A stretch of 64,000 bases of DNA from Mytilus trossulus (GCF_036588685.1 NW_026963314.1:1357001-1421000); one strand, 5' to 3'. Positions 23,838-35,559 are shown, numbered from the stretch's first letter. Program-made: numbers and translations. Notes: generated from the letters alone by a model not told the origin.

Positions 23838-24470
23838 TTACAAAAGGAATCCAACATTAACCGAATACAGAAGGGCAATCAATGAACAAAAGACAAAATA
23901 ATAAGAACAAATGTTCCCGAAAAAAACAGGGGCTACGTATGAGGAAGAACAGAACTTGCTTCTTGCAAGACGATCACCGTGAAAACATTTTGATATGAAG
24001 ACAAGTATTTGGTTTTGAGATTTCCTGCATGAAGCATTTGACTGGGGAATAGAAGTATGATAACTACAGGTCTTCTTCCGACCGGCAGTAAAACCCTTGC
24101 CAATGTGGGGCGTCCGTGTGGCTGTGTGGGATGTATCAAGTACGCAGCCACGACTGGTCAGAATGGGGACGTTTAATCCGATGCCTCTTGTAGAGAGAGT
24201 GTCACGCCCTCTACACGTTAAGAACCCTTGCAACAACTCTCTGAGGGGTCCGTCGGTGGCCTGTTGCAAGGGTAAATTTCTGTCCCTCCTCAATATACCC
24301 TCATTTTACCGTGGTAGTCCAAATGTACCCGACCTGCAACCCAGTTGACCTCAATTACCGGACCTACCTAATATATTTATTGGTAATTTGTTCTCGTCCT
24401 GAACATGCATGACATACTTGCCACTTGAAATTAAGCAACCAACAATCAATCAATCAAATTCCCCCCACCT
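23838..24470 (+). repeat. Dispersed repeat family R, copy 1 (best preserved)
   Basis: Ordered modules: cttcttccgaccggcag, gccaatgtggggcgtcc, ggatgtatcaagtacgcagcc, tcagaatggggacgtttaatccgatgcc, cttgcaacaactct, ggacctac, and a tail aagcaaccaacaatcaatca. The same modules recur in order at 25060, 25720, 26190 and 26890. The tail resembles others seen in bivalve repeats. Opposed ORFs (23838-24293 minus, 24097-24348 plus) overlap on it and are not genes. Confidence 0.7.
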
Positions 24471-25059
24471 TCATCCCGGACGACCTCTACTACAGGACCT
24501 ACCTGTTGCATATTTTTGTTAATTTGATTCCGTCATGATCATGTATGAAATATTTTCCAATGGACATTTAACAAACAACAAACTATCAATATGACTCAAT
24601 CAAAATTTCAAGATTAAATTCACTTAAGGTACAAATATGTAATAGAAAAGGCTAAGCAGGACTTTCTTATTTGCATAAGTTGTATCCATTTAAACCAAAA
24701 ATCAGCGTTCCTGAATAATGGTGCTAGTATGTATTAAAGGTCTAAAGCATCATTGTTTAATCTTAACACATGTCTTTTTGCCTGTCTGAGGTCACGTGTC
24801 GGGGGATTGGTATAGGTTGCTGTTGACTTGTTCAGAATTAATCCAGTCAAATTTTGGGCTTGTGAAAGTCTGTTTTGATGGAAGCCGTATGCGTATTATA
24901 ACATAACCAAGTAATATTTTATTTGTTTGTCATTGGGTAAATGTTTGATTGACATATGCACCAATCTAATTAAGTCTTACTTATATTATTCAATGTAAAT
25001 AGAGGTAAAGAGAAAGCAATCAACTGTATTAAACTTAACATTTAAGTAACGAGAACTAC

Positions 25060-25480
25060 ACAGGGTCACGACAACCCTTGCCAATGTAAAGCGGGATATT
25101 GGCTATGCGGGATATACAAGTACGCAGCCACGTCCACTCAGAATCGGGACATTAAATACGATGCCTGATGTCGAGTGACTGCTATGTTCTGTTCATGCCG
25201 AAGCCAAAACTCTTTAAAGGGTTCTAATTATGTTCGTAACTTTAAAAACACTCATTTCCTAGTGGCAGTCAACATTCTTCCGACCTTCATACCAAATAGC
25301 CTCTATAACAGGACCTACCTGTTGCATATATTATTAAGTTGTCGCGAAAGATGCACGAAATTTAACCACTGGACTTTAAGCAACCAATCAACTTTAACCG
25401 AAGTAGTTGCAATCTTTGTAATTTACGTTTAAAAATGTCTTAAAATCATCTCGATACCGAATCACCTCCTCCGCAGCTTT
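25060..25480 (+). repeat. Dispersed repeat family R, copy 2
   Basis: Shares ccttgccaatgtaaagcg, gatatacaagtacgcagccacgt, cagaatcgggacattaaa and aggacctacctgttgcatat with copy 1. It is followed by aatctttgtaatttacgt and aaatcatctcgataccgaatcacctcc, which reappear after copy 5. Confidence 0.6.
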
Positions 25481-25719
25481 GGAATTAAACAGTACTCTCT
25501 ACAACACTGATATCAACTCGGTGCAGATTACTTGTGTCTGAAGAACTTATCTTTCTATCCGTTCATGTTAAAGCATATAACAAATTTACTGATAACTAAG
25601 CAATATATGTGGAATGTATAAATACAAATCCACGTCAGTTCATACGATATTTTTTAAGAGATCCCTCAATTAACAACGATTCAGAAATTGGTTTAAATCT
25701 CCGTTTAAGAATCAATGTG

Positions 25720-25830
25720 TCGCCTTCGGGGTTTTCACGTTGGTCTGTGGAATGTATAAGTACGCATCCATATAAGATCAGAATTGGGGACGTTGAATAT
25801 AATGTCAGGTAATGACACGCTTTCGATGGC
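25720..25830 (+). repeat. Dispersed repeat family R, copy 3 (fragment)
   Basis: Retains only ggaatgtataagtacgcatcc and cagaattggggacgttgaat before diverging. The overlapping ORFs 25609-25812 and 25635-25916 reflect the repeat. Confidence 0.5.
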
Positions 25831-26159
25831 TGTTTATTTAAACGTTTTGAGGGTTGCCTATCCGAAGCAAAATTGTTGACCCATATATAACATGTCTGTG
25901 TGTTTATGGTTGTCATAATCCCAAATACCCCGTCCTTCAGACCAGCCGAAGACTAACAATTTTGTTCCCAAAGTGTGTTTTAATGAAATCATTTAATCGT
26001 TGTCGCCGACTGTAATGTTATTTAGCAACTCATTGTTGACATGCAATATAACAAGAGTTTCAGATGAATATGTTTTCTAGTGGTTTATACGCAAATTTTG
26101 GAAACCACGAAATCAAATATCCTAAAATAACGAAAATATATAATCCATATTCATTATGA

Positions 26160-26480
26160 CTCCCCCCTCGAAGGGTGATCGAGAGATAGAAATATGGTCA
26201 GCATTGGTCTTCCTCCTACCGGCAGTATAACCCTCCCCAAAGTTGAGCGTCCGTTAAGCTGTACGGGATGTATCAAGTACGGCGCCACGTTTGGTCGGAA
26301 TGGGGACGTTAATCCGATGTATCATGTAAAGGGAGTGCCACGCTCTTTGCAACAACTCTTTGAGCTGTCCGTAGGACTATATGTATGTCCCTTTCCAATA
26401 TACCTTCATTTTCAAGTGCAGTATAAATTTCTCCGATCTTTCTCCCGAACGTTGGTTGTTGGCAAAATAAAAAATTACAT
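26160..26480 (+). repeat. Dispersed repeat family R, copy 4
   Basis: Contains ctcctaccggcagtat, gggatgtatcaagtacggcgcc, ggtcggaatggggacgttaatccgatg and ttgcaacaactctttgag, closer to copy 1 than the others are. The ORF 26194-26490 is derived from it. Confidence 0.6.
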
Positions 26481-26879
26481 TAAAAATTGACAAAAAAACA
26501 TAAATAGAGATAACCACTTTACTTTATAGTTTAAGTTTGCTGCCGTCGTCTTAAAAAAGAACAACACAGAGTTATTGGAGGAAGAGAGATATGGTAACTC
26601 AGGTCCTCTTCTTAACAGTACAAGTCGTGGTTTTTGTCAATTTTTAATGTATTTTTTTTATTTTGGGAATTTGGTTTAGGTTGCTGATCATTGAAAGTCT
26701 TTGTTGAAATTCAGAGCCTTTATTAAGTCAAATTTTGGGCTTCTTAGAAGTGCAGTTTGATGATAGCCGTACGTGTATTATAGCCATGCAATATTTGTTT
26801 TTCATTTGGTCGCTGTTTTATTTACTGATATATCTACAACTTGACAAGAACCACAAAGGGTGACAGGTGAAAAGAGAAA

Positions 26880-27330
26880 ATGGGACTAAGGTATTAGCAA
26901 AGTTGAACGTCATGTTTGCTATGCGGGATGTACAAGTACGCACCTACGTTCACTCAGAATTGAGACATTAAATCCGATGCCTCATGTCGAGTGACTGTCA
27001 TGCTTTCTGCACGTTTACAACCCTTGCTAAAACTCTTTGAGCGTCCGAAGGTGGCCTCTTGCAAGGAAAGATTTGTCCGCATCTATTAAACACTCTTTTC
27101 CCATTGACAGTCAAAAATGCTCTCGACCTGAATGCCAAACGGCATCTATTATAGGACCTACCTATTGTATTTATTATTTATTGGTCTTTAACATGCAGGA
27201 AATAGTTGCCACTAGACATTAAGCAAACAACCATCAATCAACTTTGCCCGAGGAAGTAGGAATCTTTGTAGTTTAGGTACAAACATGTCTTTTAAATCAT
27301 CTCAATACCGAATCACCTCCTCGTCATCCC
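26880..27330 (+). repeat. Dispersed repeat family R, copy 5
   Basis: Shares gcgggatgtacaagtacgcacc, cagaattgagacattaaatccgatgcctcatgtcgagtgac and ccaccatcaatcaac-like tail modules with copy 2, including the unusual gtcgagtgactg variant. Copies 2 and 5 are therefore sister copies that duplicated together with their flanks. Confidence 0.6.
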
Positions 27331-27479
27331 GAATACCCCGTCTCTATCAGTCGAAGACTATATAGTTTGTTCCAAAATTGTATTCTTTTAATTAAATTAA
27401 TCAATCGTTGTCGCCGACTGCAATGTTATTTGGTAACTCGTAGATAAAATGCAGTGTAACCAGACTTTCAAATGAAGGC

Positions 27480-28255
27480 GTCTTCAATTGTGGCTTTCGG
27501 AGTATAAGGTGAGACATGAATTCCAATGTTACACGATTTCTATTGGCGTATTTGCAAATATTTGTTAAACCACGAAATCAACATGATCAAATATCATCAA
27601 TCCACGAAAATTGTAACACACGAAAACAAATAATCAAGTGTTCATTGAAATGATACATGAGGATACATTTCTTTCCCATTCGCTTCTAGAAGTTAAACTT
27701 TTATGTTTTAAGGTTTTCGTTTTAATGTAATTCACATTTTTCCGAGTTTTAAAATGTTCTAAAGAAACGGACTCAATCTTAAATCTTGGAAGATTAATAT
27801 ATTAAAGGCAAAAACCACATAAAAAGGAAAGAAAATCAGTACTTTCACAATTTAATGTGTGAGCCAAACAATACGCTTTCCGGAAGATAAAAATGTCATG
27901 TTTGTTGTTGTCTAGCGTGACTAGTGTTGACCGCTGTCATATTTTCTTCAAAATAAAATTCAATATAACTTAAAATTTAAACTTTATTTGGTTAAAAAGT
28001 CTAAACATATGTTATGCCCGAACTGAAATCCATATTTTCAATCCAAAAATCAATGTCGGATAAAAAAAAAAAAAACACTGCCTACTGCCTACTGATCATG
28101 TAAAATTCAGTTTGCCTTGCATTACTGTTACCTACCTGGTGCAGGTAAATACAAACAACACTTTACAAATGTATAGTGATCGTAGTTCTTATCTTGATTT
28201 AAAATCTTTTGTTTATGTGTTACATATTTGTTTTTCTCGTTTGAATTATTTTACA
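27480..28255. other. AT-rich spacer: no feature seen
   Basis: No ORF, tandem repeat or recognisable element, apart from an A12 run at about 28062-28075 and a short direct repeat ctgcctactgcctactg (about 28079). Confidence 0.4.
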
Positions 28256-28259
28256 TTGT

Positions 28260-28420
28260 CTTATCGGTCCCTTTTATAGCTGACTATGCGGTATGAGCTT
28301 TGTTCATTGTTGAAGGCCGTACGATGACCTATAGTTGTTAATGTCTGTGTCATTTTTGTCTTTTGTGGATAGTTGTCTCATTGGCAATCATACCACATCT
28401 TCTTTTTTATATGGGCTTAC
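28260..28420 (-). repeat. Mussel dispersed repeat, reverse copy
   Basis: In plus orientation it reads ctgactatgcggtatgagctttgttcattgttgaaggccg ... gttgtctcattggcaatcataccacatcttctt, the reverse complement of the family core at 12925 and 36890. It lies directly downstream of the stop codon of the minus-strand exon 28463-28865. Confidence 0.75.
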
Positions 28421-28462
28421 TTTTGATTTCAATTTGTTTTCTCAACTTTCACACGTAATGTT

Positions 28463-28865
28463 TTAGGTTTTCACTGAAAAAAAATGAATTGGCGAAATAA
28501 TTTGTTGATGATAAAGAATTGATCCGTTAATGTTATTGATATCCATATGTACAAATATCTCGGCATAATAGCTTCTGATTTTAACTTTGTATGAGGTAGT
28601 GTGAACCTTAATTTTGTTGGGTGATATGGAACATATATATTTCCCTATATCGTAGGTAAAAACCCAAAGAGTCTCGTTGTTTGTATTTCCCACAATATAA
28701 AGAGAAATATTGCAAAGACTTATACCGCCATTAATATATGTTCTAGAAAACAACCATTGGTTATCGGATAATGTTACGAAAGGAAAACATGTTAACAATA
28801 ATATTACTTGGATTATGTGCATCCTGCTTAGTGCTTCTTTTCGATCTGTCAGGAATCCTTTTAAC
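28463..28865 (-). CDS. Candidate secreted protein, exon with signal peptide
   Basis: On the minus strand a good 3' splice site (cttcttttatttttag, AG at 28867-28866) is followed by ATG at 28822-28820 and an open frame of 119 codons to TAA at 28465-28463. The first residues, MHIIQVILLLTCFPFVTLS, form a classical signal peptide. The mature part has two cysteines 27 residues apart, the second in a GKYICSIS context reminiscent of short Ig-like or invertebrate receptor domains, and several N-glycosylation sequons (NIS, NET, NGS). The frame is also open upstream of this ATG, but the splice acceptor makes that part intronic. I do not recognise a family. It could be the first coding exon of a secreted immune-type protein, or chance. 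Confidence 0.35.
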
Positions 28866-28869
28866 CTAA

Positions 28870-29604
28870 AAATAAAAGAAGGTTTTAATTGAATACGTAA
28901 CACGTATGATAGTTGAAGTACATAGCCACAAAGAGGTTAATACAATATTGTTAAAGATCTGCATATAGACTTGTTGCAGTAGTTGCATCCTTTAGACTTA
29001 CTGTTTTAGCGATGAATCACCATCACAATATCCGTCACCGCTCAGTCACATCACATCACATCACAAATCTGTCAAACTTATAATTCGAAGACTAATTTAT
29101 CAGTGTTATCGGATTGTTCTCTATTTATTACTACCACTAGATTGATACGTCTGCTGGGGGACTTTTTAGCCTGAAGGATATCATTAGACCCGTAACCGTA
29201 CTTTGGTTATTGCAAAAAATTAAGAGTAATGTCTAACTTCAATTGGCGTTATAAATATTTCGAAATCTATTAAAATGCAGGAATGTCTGTCCCTCGTGCA
29301 TAGCCCCGATTCATTATTCGGGTTCAGATTCACTATTGGTCTTTTTCAGTTTCATCACCTTTCGAACCTTTGTATACGGCTTCAAATCATATTAGATGAA
29401 GGAATGTACTAGCCTTATGCATTTTTCTTGTCAGAGTTTGGCTGTACGTTCGGTCCTTCTTGGTTTTATCAGATCTTCAGTGTTTGTATTCAGTTTTATA
29501 CGGCTGTTGTATGATTATTTTTGTATATCTAGTCCCGATGATAATGTTTACTTTTTTTAAATGCTATTTCTGTACAGTTTTAAAGACAATTGGCAAACAA
29601 TGTA
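28870..29604. other. Spacer before element C: no feature seen
   Basis: AT-rich sequence with a short tcacatcacatcacatcac repeat near 29046. No coding signal on either strand. Confidence 0.4.
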
Positions 29605-29610
29605 AATAAT

Positions 29611-30005
29611 CACTGGGGTAAAGCTGATGACCGTAACTGCATTCACGGTCATCCCAAGATGTCGGATGAAAAATTAGGTCAGTATTTTTATTGTCTGTTA
29701 AGGTGTTTCTACATCATTTTCTTTACGAAGCATTTTTTGATACGATGTAAATATATAAAAGATTCACACGGAAGTCACAAATCTCTACCGAGGAACGTGT
29801 ATAAAACGGGAATTTGGATTTGGAAAATTCGCGAGGATGACCGTAAATCGTAATCGAGATGACCGTAACAGGATTAGCGATTCATAACAAGGCTGACCGT
29901 AATTGGTTAAAAGATGACCGTAAATTGTTAAGGATGACCGTAATTTATAAAGAATAACTAAATTTAAAAGGATGAGCGTCAATTGAAAGAAATATCCATA
30001 TTTGT
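29611..30005 (+). repeat. Element C left inverted arm
   Basis: Contains about six direct copies of the motif GATGACCGTAA or close variants (29850-29950). Near the tip is a small hairpin with GATGACCGT and ACGGTCATC 10 bases apart (29627-29654). The ORF 29590-29853 across it has a counterpart in the other arm (33354-33623 minus), but only because the arms are copies. Confidence 0.85.
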
Positions 30006-30138
30006 ATGCATTGTTTTTTGTTGAGTTTGTCGCAATAGGGGCTCGGTTAGTTCTTTTTAACTATTTGGCTTGTAGTTGGATGCTACATATGACGAACCAT
30101 GTATTTGAAGCACGTCTTATTTTTGTCTACCTTTAGGA

Positions 30139-30151
30139 TAATGTTGTCTTA
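30139..30151 (+). repeat. LINE target site duplication, left copy
   Basis: TAATGTTGTCTTA, identical to 33108-33120. A 13-bp exact duplication around the LINE fixes both of its ends. Confidence 0.85.
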
Positions 30152-33107
30152 AAAAATTACACCTTTGTTAAGCCAATTTAGTCTTACTCAAATGATAGAT
30201 GAACTTACTCATTTTACTGAATCGTCGTCATCATTGTTAGATCTTTTTATAACAAATGATGCTCACATTATAAATTACTGTGGAGTCGGGCCACCTTTAT
30301 TAGACCAAATACGTTTTCACTGTCCTCTAATTAGTCTTTTGAACTTTCCAAAATGTCGTCAAAAAACTTTTAAGGGGAAAATTTGGCTATATGATCGAGG
30401 AGACTATGACAGATATCGTAACATTTTATCTGAAAAAAATTGGGATTCCGTAATTAACTTAACTTGGTAACGTTGAACAATTTACAACCGGAATAACAAA
30501 ACTATCATAGAAGCTGCTGAAAATTGTATTCAAAATAAAATAATAATTGTTCGCAAAAATGAACCTCCATGGCTAACAAATGATGTTAAAAAAAGATAAG
30601 GAAAAAAATAGAATCCACAGAAAGGCTAAAAAATATAATGACCCATCGGAGTGGTCAAAATTTAAGAAAATACGAAATGAAGTTACTAGTTTAATAAGAA
30701 AATCGAAGGATGATAATAACAACAATTTATTTAAAAAAATCACGAACAGTAACCCGTTCACTACTAACTGGTGGAAAACAGTTAAACAAATATCCGGATT
30801 AAAAACAAAAGACGCAAGTGTACCCCCATTAATGGTTAATAACAACTTAATATTTGATGAAATCGAAAAGGCAAATGAAATTAATCGATTTTTTTCTTCC
30901 CAGTCATATATTGATTATTCAGGTGCTGTGTTACCTGAAGAACTTCATAATATTAGTAATGACATTAGTTATATAGAACTTACTGTTACTGAAGTTGAAG
31001 ATATATTGAAAATTCTTAATCCCACAAAAGCTTCTGGCTCAGACCTCATAAGTCCCAAATTGTTAAAAGAAGCATCTTCTGTTTTAAAGTATCCACTATG
31101 TAAACTATTTAACTTATTGTTAAGTACGTCTACTTTTCCAGATCAATGAAAAAGAGCAAATGTTACCCCAGTTTATAAAAATAGTAAACCGATTGACGTT
31201 AAAAACTATAGACTTATTTCCTTGTTGAGTGTAATATCAAAGTGTATGGAACGATGTGTATATAAGCAGGTTTACAATCACTTTATGCGCAATAATATTT
31301 TAACGAAAAATCAGTCGGGCTTTACACGGGGGGATTCAGCAGTTAATCAATTAATTAACATTTCGAATGATTTTGGGAAGGCTTTAGATAGCGGTAAATA
31401 AATAAGGATAGTATTCGGTAATATGAGTATTAAGCGTTTGATCGAGTCTGGCATAAGGGACTGCTATTTAAACTTCAACAAGCGGGCATACCGGGTTCTT
31501 TACTAAAGACAAATAGAGTCCAGCGGGTGGATATTAACGGTTCAATGCGTCCAACAAGGGTCCATTCTAGGCCCTCTCCTTTTTTTGATATTTATAAACG
31601 ATATTGTAGAAGACATTCAAGCTCAAATTAAGCTATTCGCAGATGACACTTCATTATATAGTATGGTTGACAATCCAACAGAAACAGCTAAAATTTTAAA
31701 TGACGATCTAGATAAGATTTATAATTGGTAGACACAAATGGCTTGTTAATCTTAATGCCAAAAACACGGAAAGTATGATAATTTCAAAAACAATAAATAG
31801 ACCCTTTCATCCTCCATTAAATATTAACACCCAAGAGCTACAAACAGTAAGTAAACACAAACATCTAGGTGTCTCTTTTGCTAACAACGGATCCTGGAAC
31901 GACCATATTGAATATATAGTTTTTAAATCTTACAAAAGAATAAATATAATGAGAAAAATGAAAAATGTTCTTTATAGATTTTGACTTTGAAAAAATTTCG
32001 CCCAATTCTTGAATATGCCGATGTCGTTTGGGACTCTCAAAATCAGAATTTGATTGCTAAACTTAAAAGTATTCAGCTTGACGCAGCGCGTATCGTCACG
32101 GGGGGTACTAAACTTACCAGTATAAACAATTTATATGTTGAAACTCGATTGGAAAAATTATCTGAAAGACGACGCAATCACAGACTAACTCGTTATCATA
32201 AAATTTTAAATAATAGAACTCCAAAGTATTTAAGAGACTTATTGCCTGATTCAGTAGGTAGTAGACATGATCATAATACAAGACAGAGAAATAATATTTC
32301 ACAAGTCAACACACGGACCCGTTTATATTCTGAATATTTCATCCCTGCAACAACAAAACTATGGGACACTCTTAACTTAAACATAAGAAAATGTGAATCT
32401 TTAACATTATTCAATAAACAAGTTAGTACCCAAAATAGTAAGATCCCAGCGTATTATAATGTAGGACATCGTTTTGGTCAAGTTCTTCATGCTCGCTTAA
32501 AAATGGATTCAAGCTCAATGAATTCTCAACTTTTACTTTGTAACCTTTTCCTTTGTAACCTAGTAGACTCTCCAAATTGTCGTTGTGGTGATGTAGAAAA
32601 AATTTCTCACTACCTGTTATCTTGTCCTATATATATACTAATTTAAGAAAAGAACTATTGTATTCTGTTTCAGTTCTGCCTGTCCAAGTTAACACAAAAA
32701 CTTTGCTTTTTGGATCAACGGTACTCTCAGATGAGCAAAATAGTATCTTATTTATAGTTTGGTGCAGAAATCTATTATTAAAAGTAAAAGTTTTAACCCT
32801 TGATGTTAATGCCTCATCACTCAATAGGAACCAAAGCATTTCACACTGTATACATTACAATAATTCATGGTTATTTTTTTTAATTTATTTTTCTCATTAA
32901 ATCTTTTCTTCTTTTTCTTCTTTCACCTTTTTCATATTCATATATTTATTACAGAGCATGCCAGTATTTATATTTATGTATTGTTCAATAAGTGTATTAT
33001 TTTTGTAAAGGAGACAGATTTGGAAAAGAAAATTGCTTGTTTCTGAATCCTGAATATTATTTCCTTTGTATAATATCGAATCATGATGAATTAAATATTG
33101 TTTAAAC
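30152..33107 (+). mobile_element. 5'-truncated non-LTR retrotransposon (LINE)
   Basis: 2,956 bp flanked by an exact 13-bp target duplication. It begins inside the endonuclease domain and runs through reverse transcriptase to a 3' end of gaattaaatattgtttaaac without a long poly-A tail. The truncated 5' end, target duplication and intact 3' end are the signature of target-primed reverse transcription. The protein remnants look like the jockey/CR1-type LINEs common in molluscs. The exact clade is not decided. Confidence 0.88.
30165..32646 (+). pseudogene. LINE ORF2 remnant (endonuclease end, RT, C-terminal knuckle)
   Basis: Pieces in order: C-terminal endonuclease with the motif SSSLLDLFITND and a GPPLLDQIRFHCP segment (30165-30470); linker and RT start (30580-31149) with NPTKASGSDLISPKLLKEA; RT core read through stops, with NYRLISLLSVISKCMER and the catalytic FADDTSLY (31636-31659); then LGVSFANNGSW (31775-31984); and a C-terminal domain (31981-32646) ending CRCGDVEKISHYLLSCP, the usual cysteine/histidine knuckle. 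At least four stops and two frame changes break it, so it is dead. The ~220-residue C-terminal part is strikingly open compared with the middle. Confidence 0.85.
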
Positions 33108-33120
33108 TAATGTTGTCTTA
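33108..33120 (+). repeat. LINE target site duplication, right copy
   Basis: TAATGTTGTCTTA, exact partner of 30139-30151. Confidence 0.85.
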
Positions 33121-33164
33121 TGAATACGTCTTTCATCAACACGATTAATTATTTGATACAAAAA

Positions 33165-33566
33165 GGTAATACAAATACGGATATTTCTTAGAAATAACGG
33201 TTATACTATGAAAGGTACGGTCATCCTTTATAAATTACGGTCATCCTTTCGAAATTACGGTCATCATTTTACCAATCACGGTCATCCTTATTATATGTTA
33301 CGGTCATCTTGAAAATATTTTAAAGATGATTTACGGTCATCTTAGCGAATTTTTCAAATCCAATTTCCCGTTCTATACACGTTCCTCGGTAGAGATTTGT
33401 GACTTCCGTGTGAATCTTTTATAAATTTACATCGTACCAATGTATGCTTTGTAAAGAAAATGATGTAGAAACACCTTAACAGACAATAAAAATACTGACC
33501 TAATTTTTCGTCCGACATCTTGGGATGACCGTGAATGCAGTTACGGTCATCAGCTTTACCCCAGTG
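33165..33566 (-). repeat. Element C right inverted arm
   Basis: Reverse complement of 29611-30005, with TTACGGTCATC motifs repeated about every 20-25 bp between 33210 and 33345. Slightly longer than the left arm because of motif copy number. Confidence 0.85.
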
Positions 33567-33684
33567 AATAATATCATTACAAGACAATAAGTGAAATAAA
33601 AGGTCGACTGGAGATTTAAGCAATGGTAGCTTATTTGTTGATCGTTTCTTTGATATTTAATAATTTGTTGATAACATTATAAAC

Positions 33685-34025
33685 CACTGGGTCGACGCTG
33701 GTTGGCGTTTCGTACCCGAGGGTAGCACCAGCTCAGTAGTCTGCACTTCGGTGTTGACATGAATATCAACTATATTGTCATATTAATACATTTCTTATTG
33801 GCAAAACTTAAATTTTTTAGAAAAATTAAGGATTCTAGAAACAGTTAACCTTAGTCGTATTTTGCACAACATTTTGGAATTTTGGGTCCTCAATGCTCTT
33901 CACATTGTACTAGTTTGACTTTATAACTATTTTGTTCTGAGCTTCACTTATGAGTCTTTTGTAGACTAAACGCGCTTCTGACGTACTAAAATATAATCCT
34001 GGTACCTTTGATATCTATTATATCT
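33685..34025 (+). repeat. Mussel dispersed repeat (gtcgacgctggttggcg type)
   Basis: Ordered modules: ccactgggtcgacgctgg, cccgagggtagcaccagc, agtctgcacttcggtgttgac, gaattttgggtcctcaatgc, and cttctgacgtactaaaatataatcctggtacctttgat. I recall this as a very common mussel repeat. Parts of its 3' section (ttgatcttcagtgttgtacaact, gtctt.tgtagac.aaacgcgc) are also in the Penelope-like 3' regions at 44110 and 48440, so these families share a 3' end. Confidence 0.65.
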
Positions 34026-34709
34026 ACATATTATAGTATTAAAGACAGTAGGCAATAACGCAAAACATTGATAAAAATCGTCTTAAAAGGGCAAAACCGA
34101 ATAAGGTGTCGTCTGACGATTTTGTTTAGGTTGATTTACATGTAGTTGTAGATCTTGTGTTTTCAATTACTGTGCATTTATTATCATCGGTTGAGATGAG
34201 CAAAAATAAAAGATTAAATTTGTCATTGAAGCGCAATAGCTTCTATAAAAAGTCGTCTTGAACAACGTAGTTCTCAACCCTCTAAACATTTTTGCTTTTT
34301 CAGTTTGTCTCTATTCACAGCGGTTTAAGCAAAATAGAAACTGTCTTTATCCAACAGACGTCAAGTAATGAGAAAAAGCTCACTTTAGTATTAAAAAAAA
34401 ACTTTTAATAAATAGAACAAATAGGAACATAACATTTTGTCCGGTTTTTAAAGATACCTGTATTGGAACATATGGAACAGACAATGAATCTAAAATGTAT
34501 GACAAATGAATATTTTAATCTGCCATCACAAACTTTCCCCTTCTGAACGGTGAATTGAACGGTTTGTCAAAATATTAATTATCAGAGCTGACTAGAAAGA
34601 CAGGTACTGTAAGTATCCTACCATTCTGTGTAAATATCTTGTGTAATTTTTTTTTATTAATAATTAAACCTATATATCCCAAGTGGGAGTACTCCGATAT
34701 ACATATATA

Positions 34710-35430
34710 CAGTCAGGCATTACTTAAATAAGTAACTTTTAAAATTACCTATACAAGTTATGTTGAAAACGAAGCTATTTTAAAAATTACTTATATAAGT
34801 AACTTTTCTAAATATTATTTTTATAGGTTTCCAATTATAAAGATTTTACTAGCTTTAACAAATTTTCACAGTCATCTGGTTATTTTTCCCATGAAATATA
34901 AACTCTAATCCTTCTGAAACACTAATTATCTTTCTGACGCACTTATCTTTCATATCGACGCTTCTTTGTCAAAGAGTGGTCTCTTGGGACTATTAAAATG
35001 TCGTTTTCATAGAAAATCTCGAAGGTAGACAGATATAAATAGATAAAAACTTGTGAATTAATTAAGACTTGAAGTTTTTTATAATTTGTAACCCAAAATA
35101 ATTACACACGCTCCTTAAATAAGTGTTATTACTAATTCTTTCAAAGTTGTATGAAATAACTCCTGGTACCTTTGATAACTATTATTCAAGTTATATTTTT
35201 GTCATTATTTTTAAAGTAACTCTTGATGTCTATAATCCTCTCAAATCTAATAAATTCTTAATTTTATGATTTAAAATGATGTAAAAATTCATGAAAACTT
35301 CATTTAGTCCATGTTTCTATTTAAATTTAAAATAACTCTATTGAGTAATTTTATAATTTTTAAAAACAAAAAATTACCTATATAAGTAACTAAAAAAAGT
35401 TACTTGACGTTTAAGTAATGCCCCTGACTG
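34710..35430. mobile_element. MITE, 721 bp
   Basis: Begins CAGTCAGGCATTACTTAAA and ends in its imperfect reverse complement (GTAATGCCCCTGACTG). ATATA lies just outside both ends (34705-34709 and 35431-35435). The inner arm motif aagtaacttttaaaattac recurs in inverted form near 35360-35395. No coding capacity. The superfamily is uncertain; the short AT-only target copy could also be read as a 4-bp TATA-type site. Confidence 0.65.
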
Positions 35431-35559
35431 ATATAACAGGAACAAATGCCTGTACATTGGTTTCCTTCCCCTTAACTACATTCCACATCAAAACATGTTC
35501 ATTGTCAGAACTTCTAAAGAACAGTTGGCTTCAATTGCAAATATATTGTATGCCAGCAG

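Larger units (their letters stand above)
29611..33566. mobile_element. Element C: ~400-bp TIR element carrying a LINE in its loop
   Basis: Begins CACTGGGGTAAAGCTG and ends with the reverse complement. AATAAT stands directly outside both ends (29605-29610 and 33567-33572), a 6-bp target duplication. The arms (29611-30005, 33165-33566) are about 90% similar by eye and carry repeated GATGACCGTAA motifs. Almost the whole loop is a LINE insertion. Without it and its target copy the element would be about 1.0 kb, so it began as a MITE-like, non-autonomous element. The superfamily is unknown; the 6-bp duplication and motif-rich arms match element B. Confidence 0.88.

Noticed and set aside
23838..24348. 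Opposed ORFs of 151 and 83 codons
   Set aside because: Both overlap on the best copy of repeat family R; conserved DNA modules, not a protein, explain the openness.
29590..29853. ORF present in both arms of element C (also 33354-33623 minus)
   Set aside because: It appears twice because the arms are inverted copies. The arms are non-coding motif arrays, and the reading differs where the copies differ.
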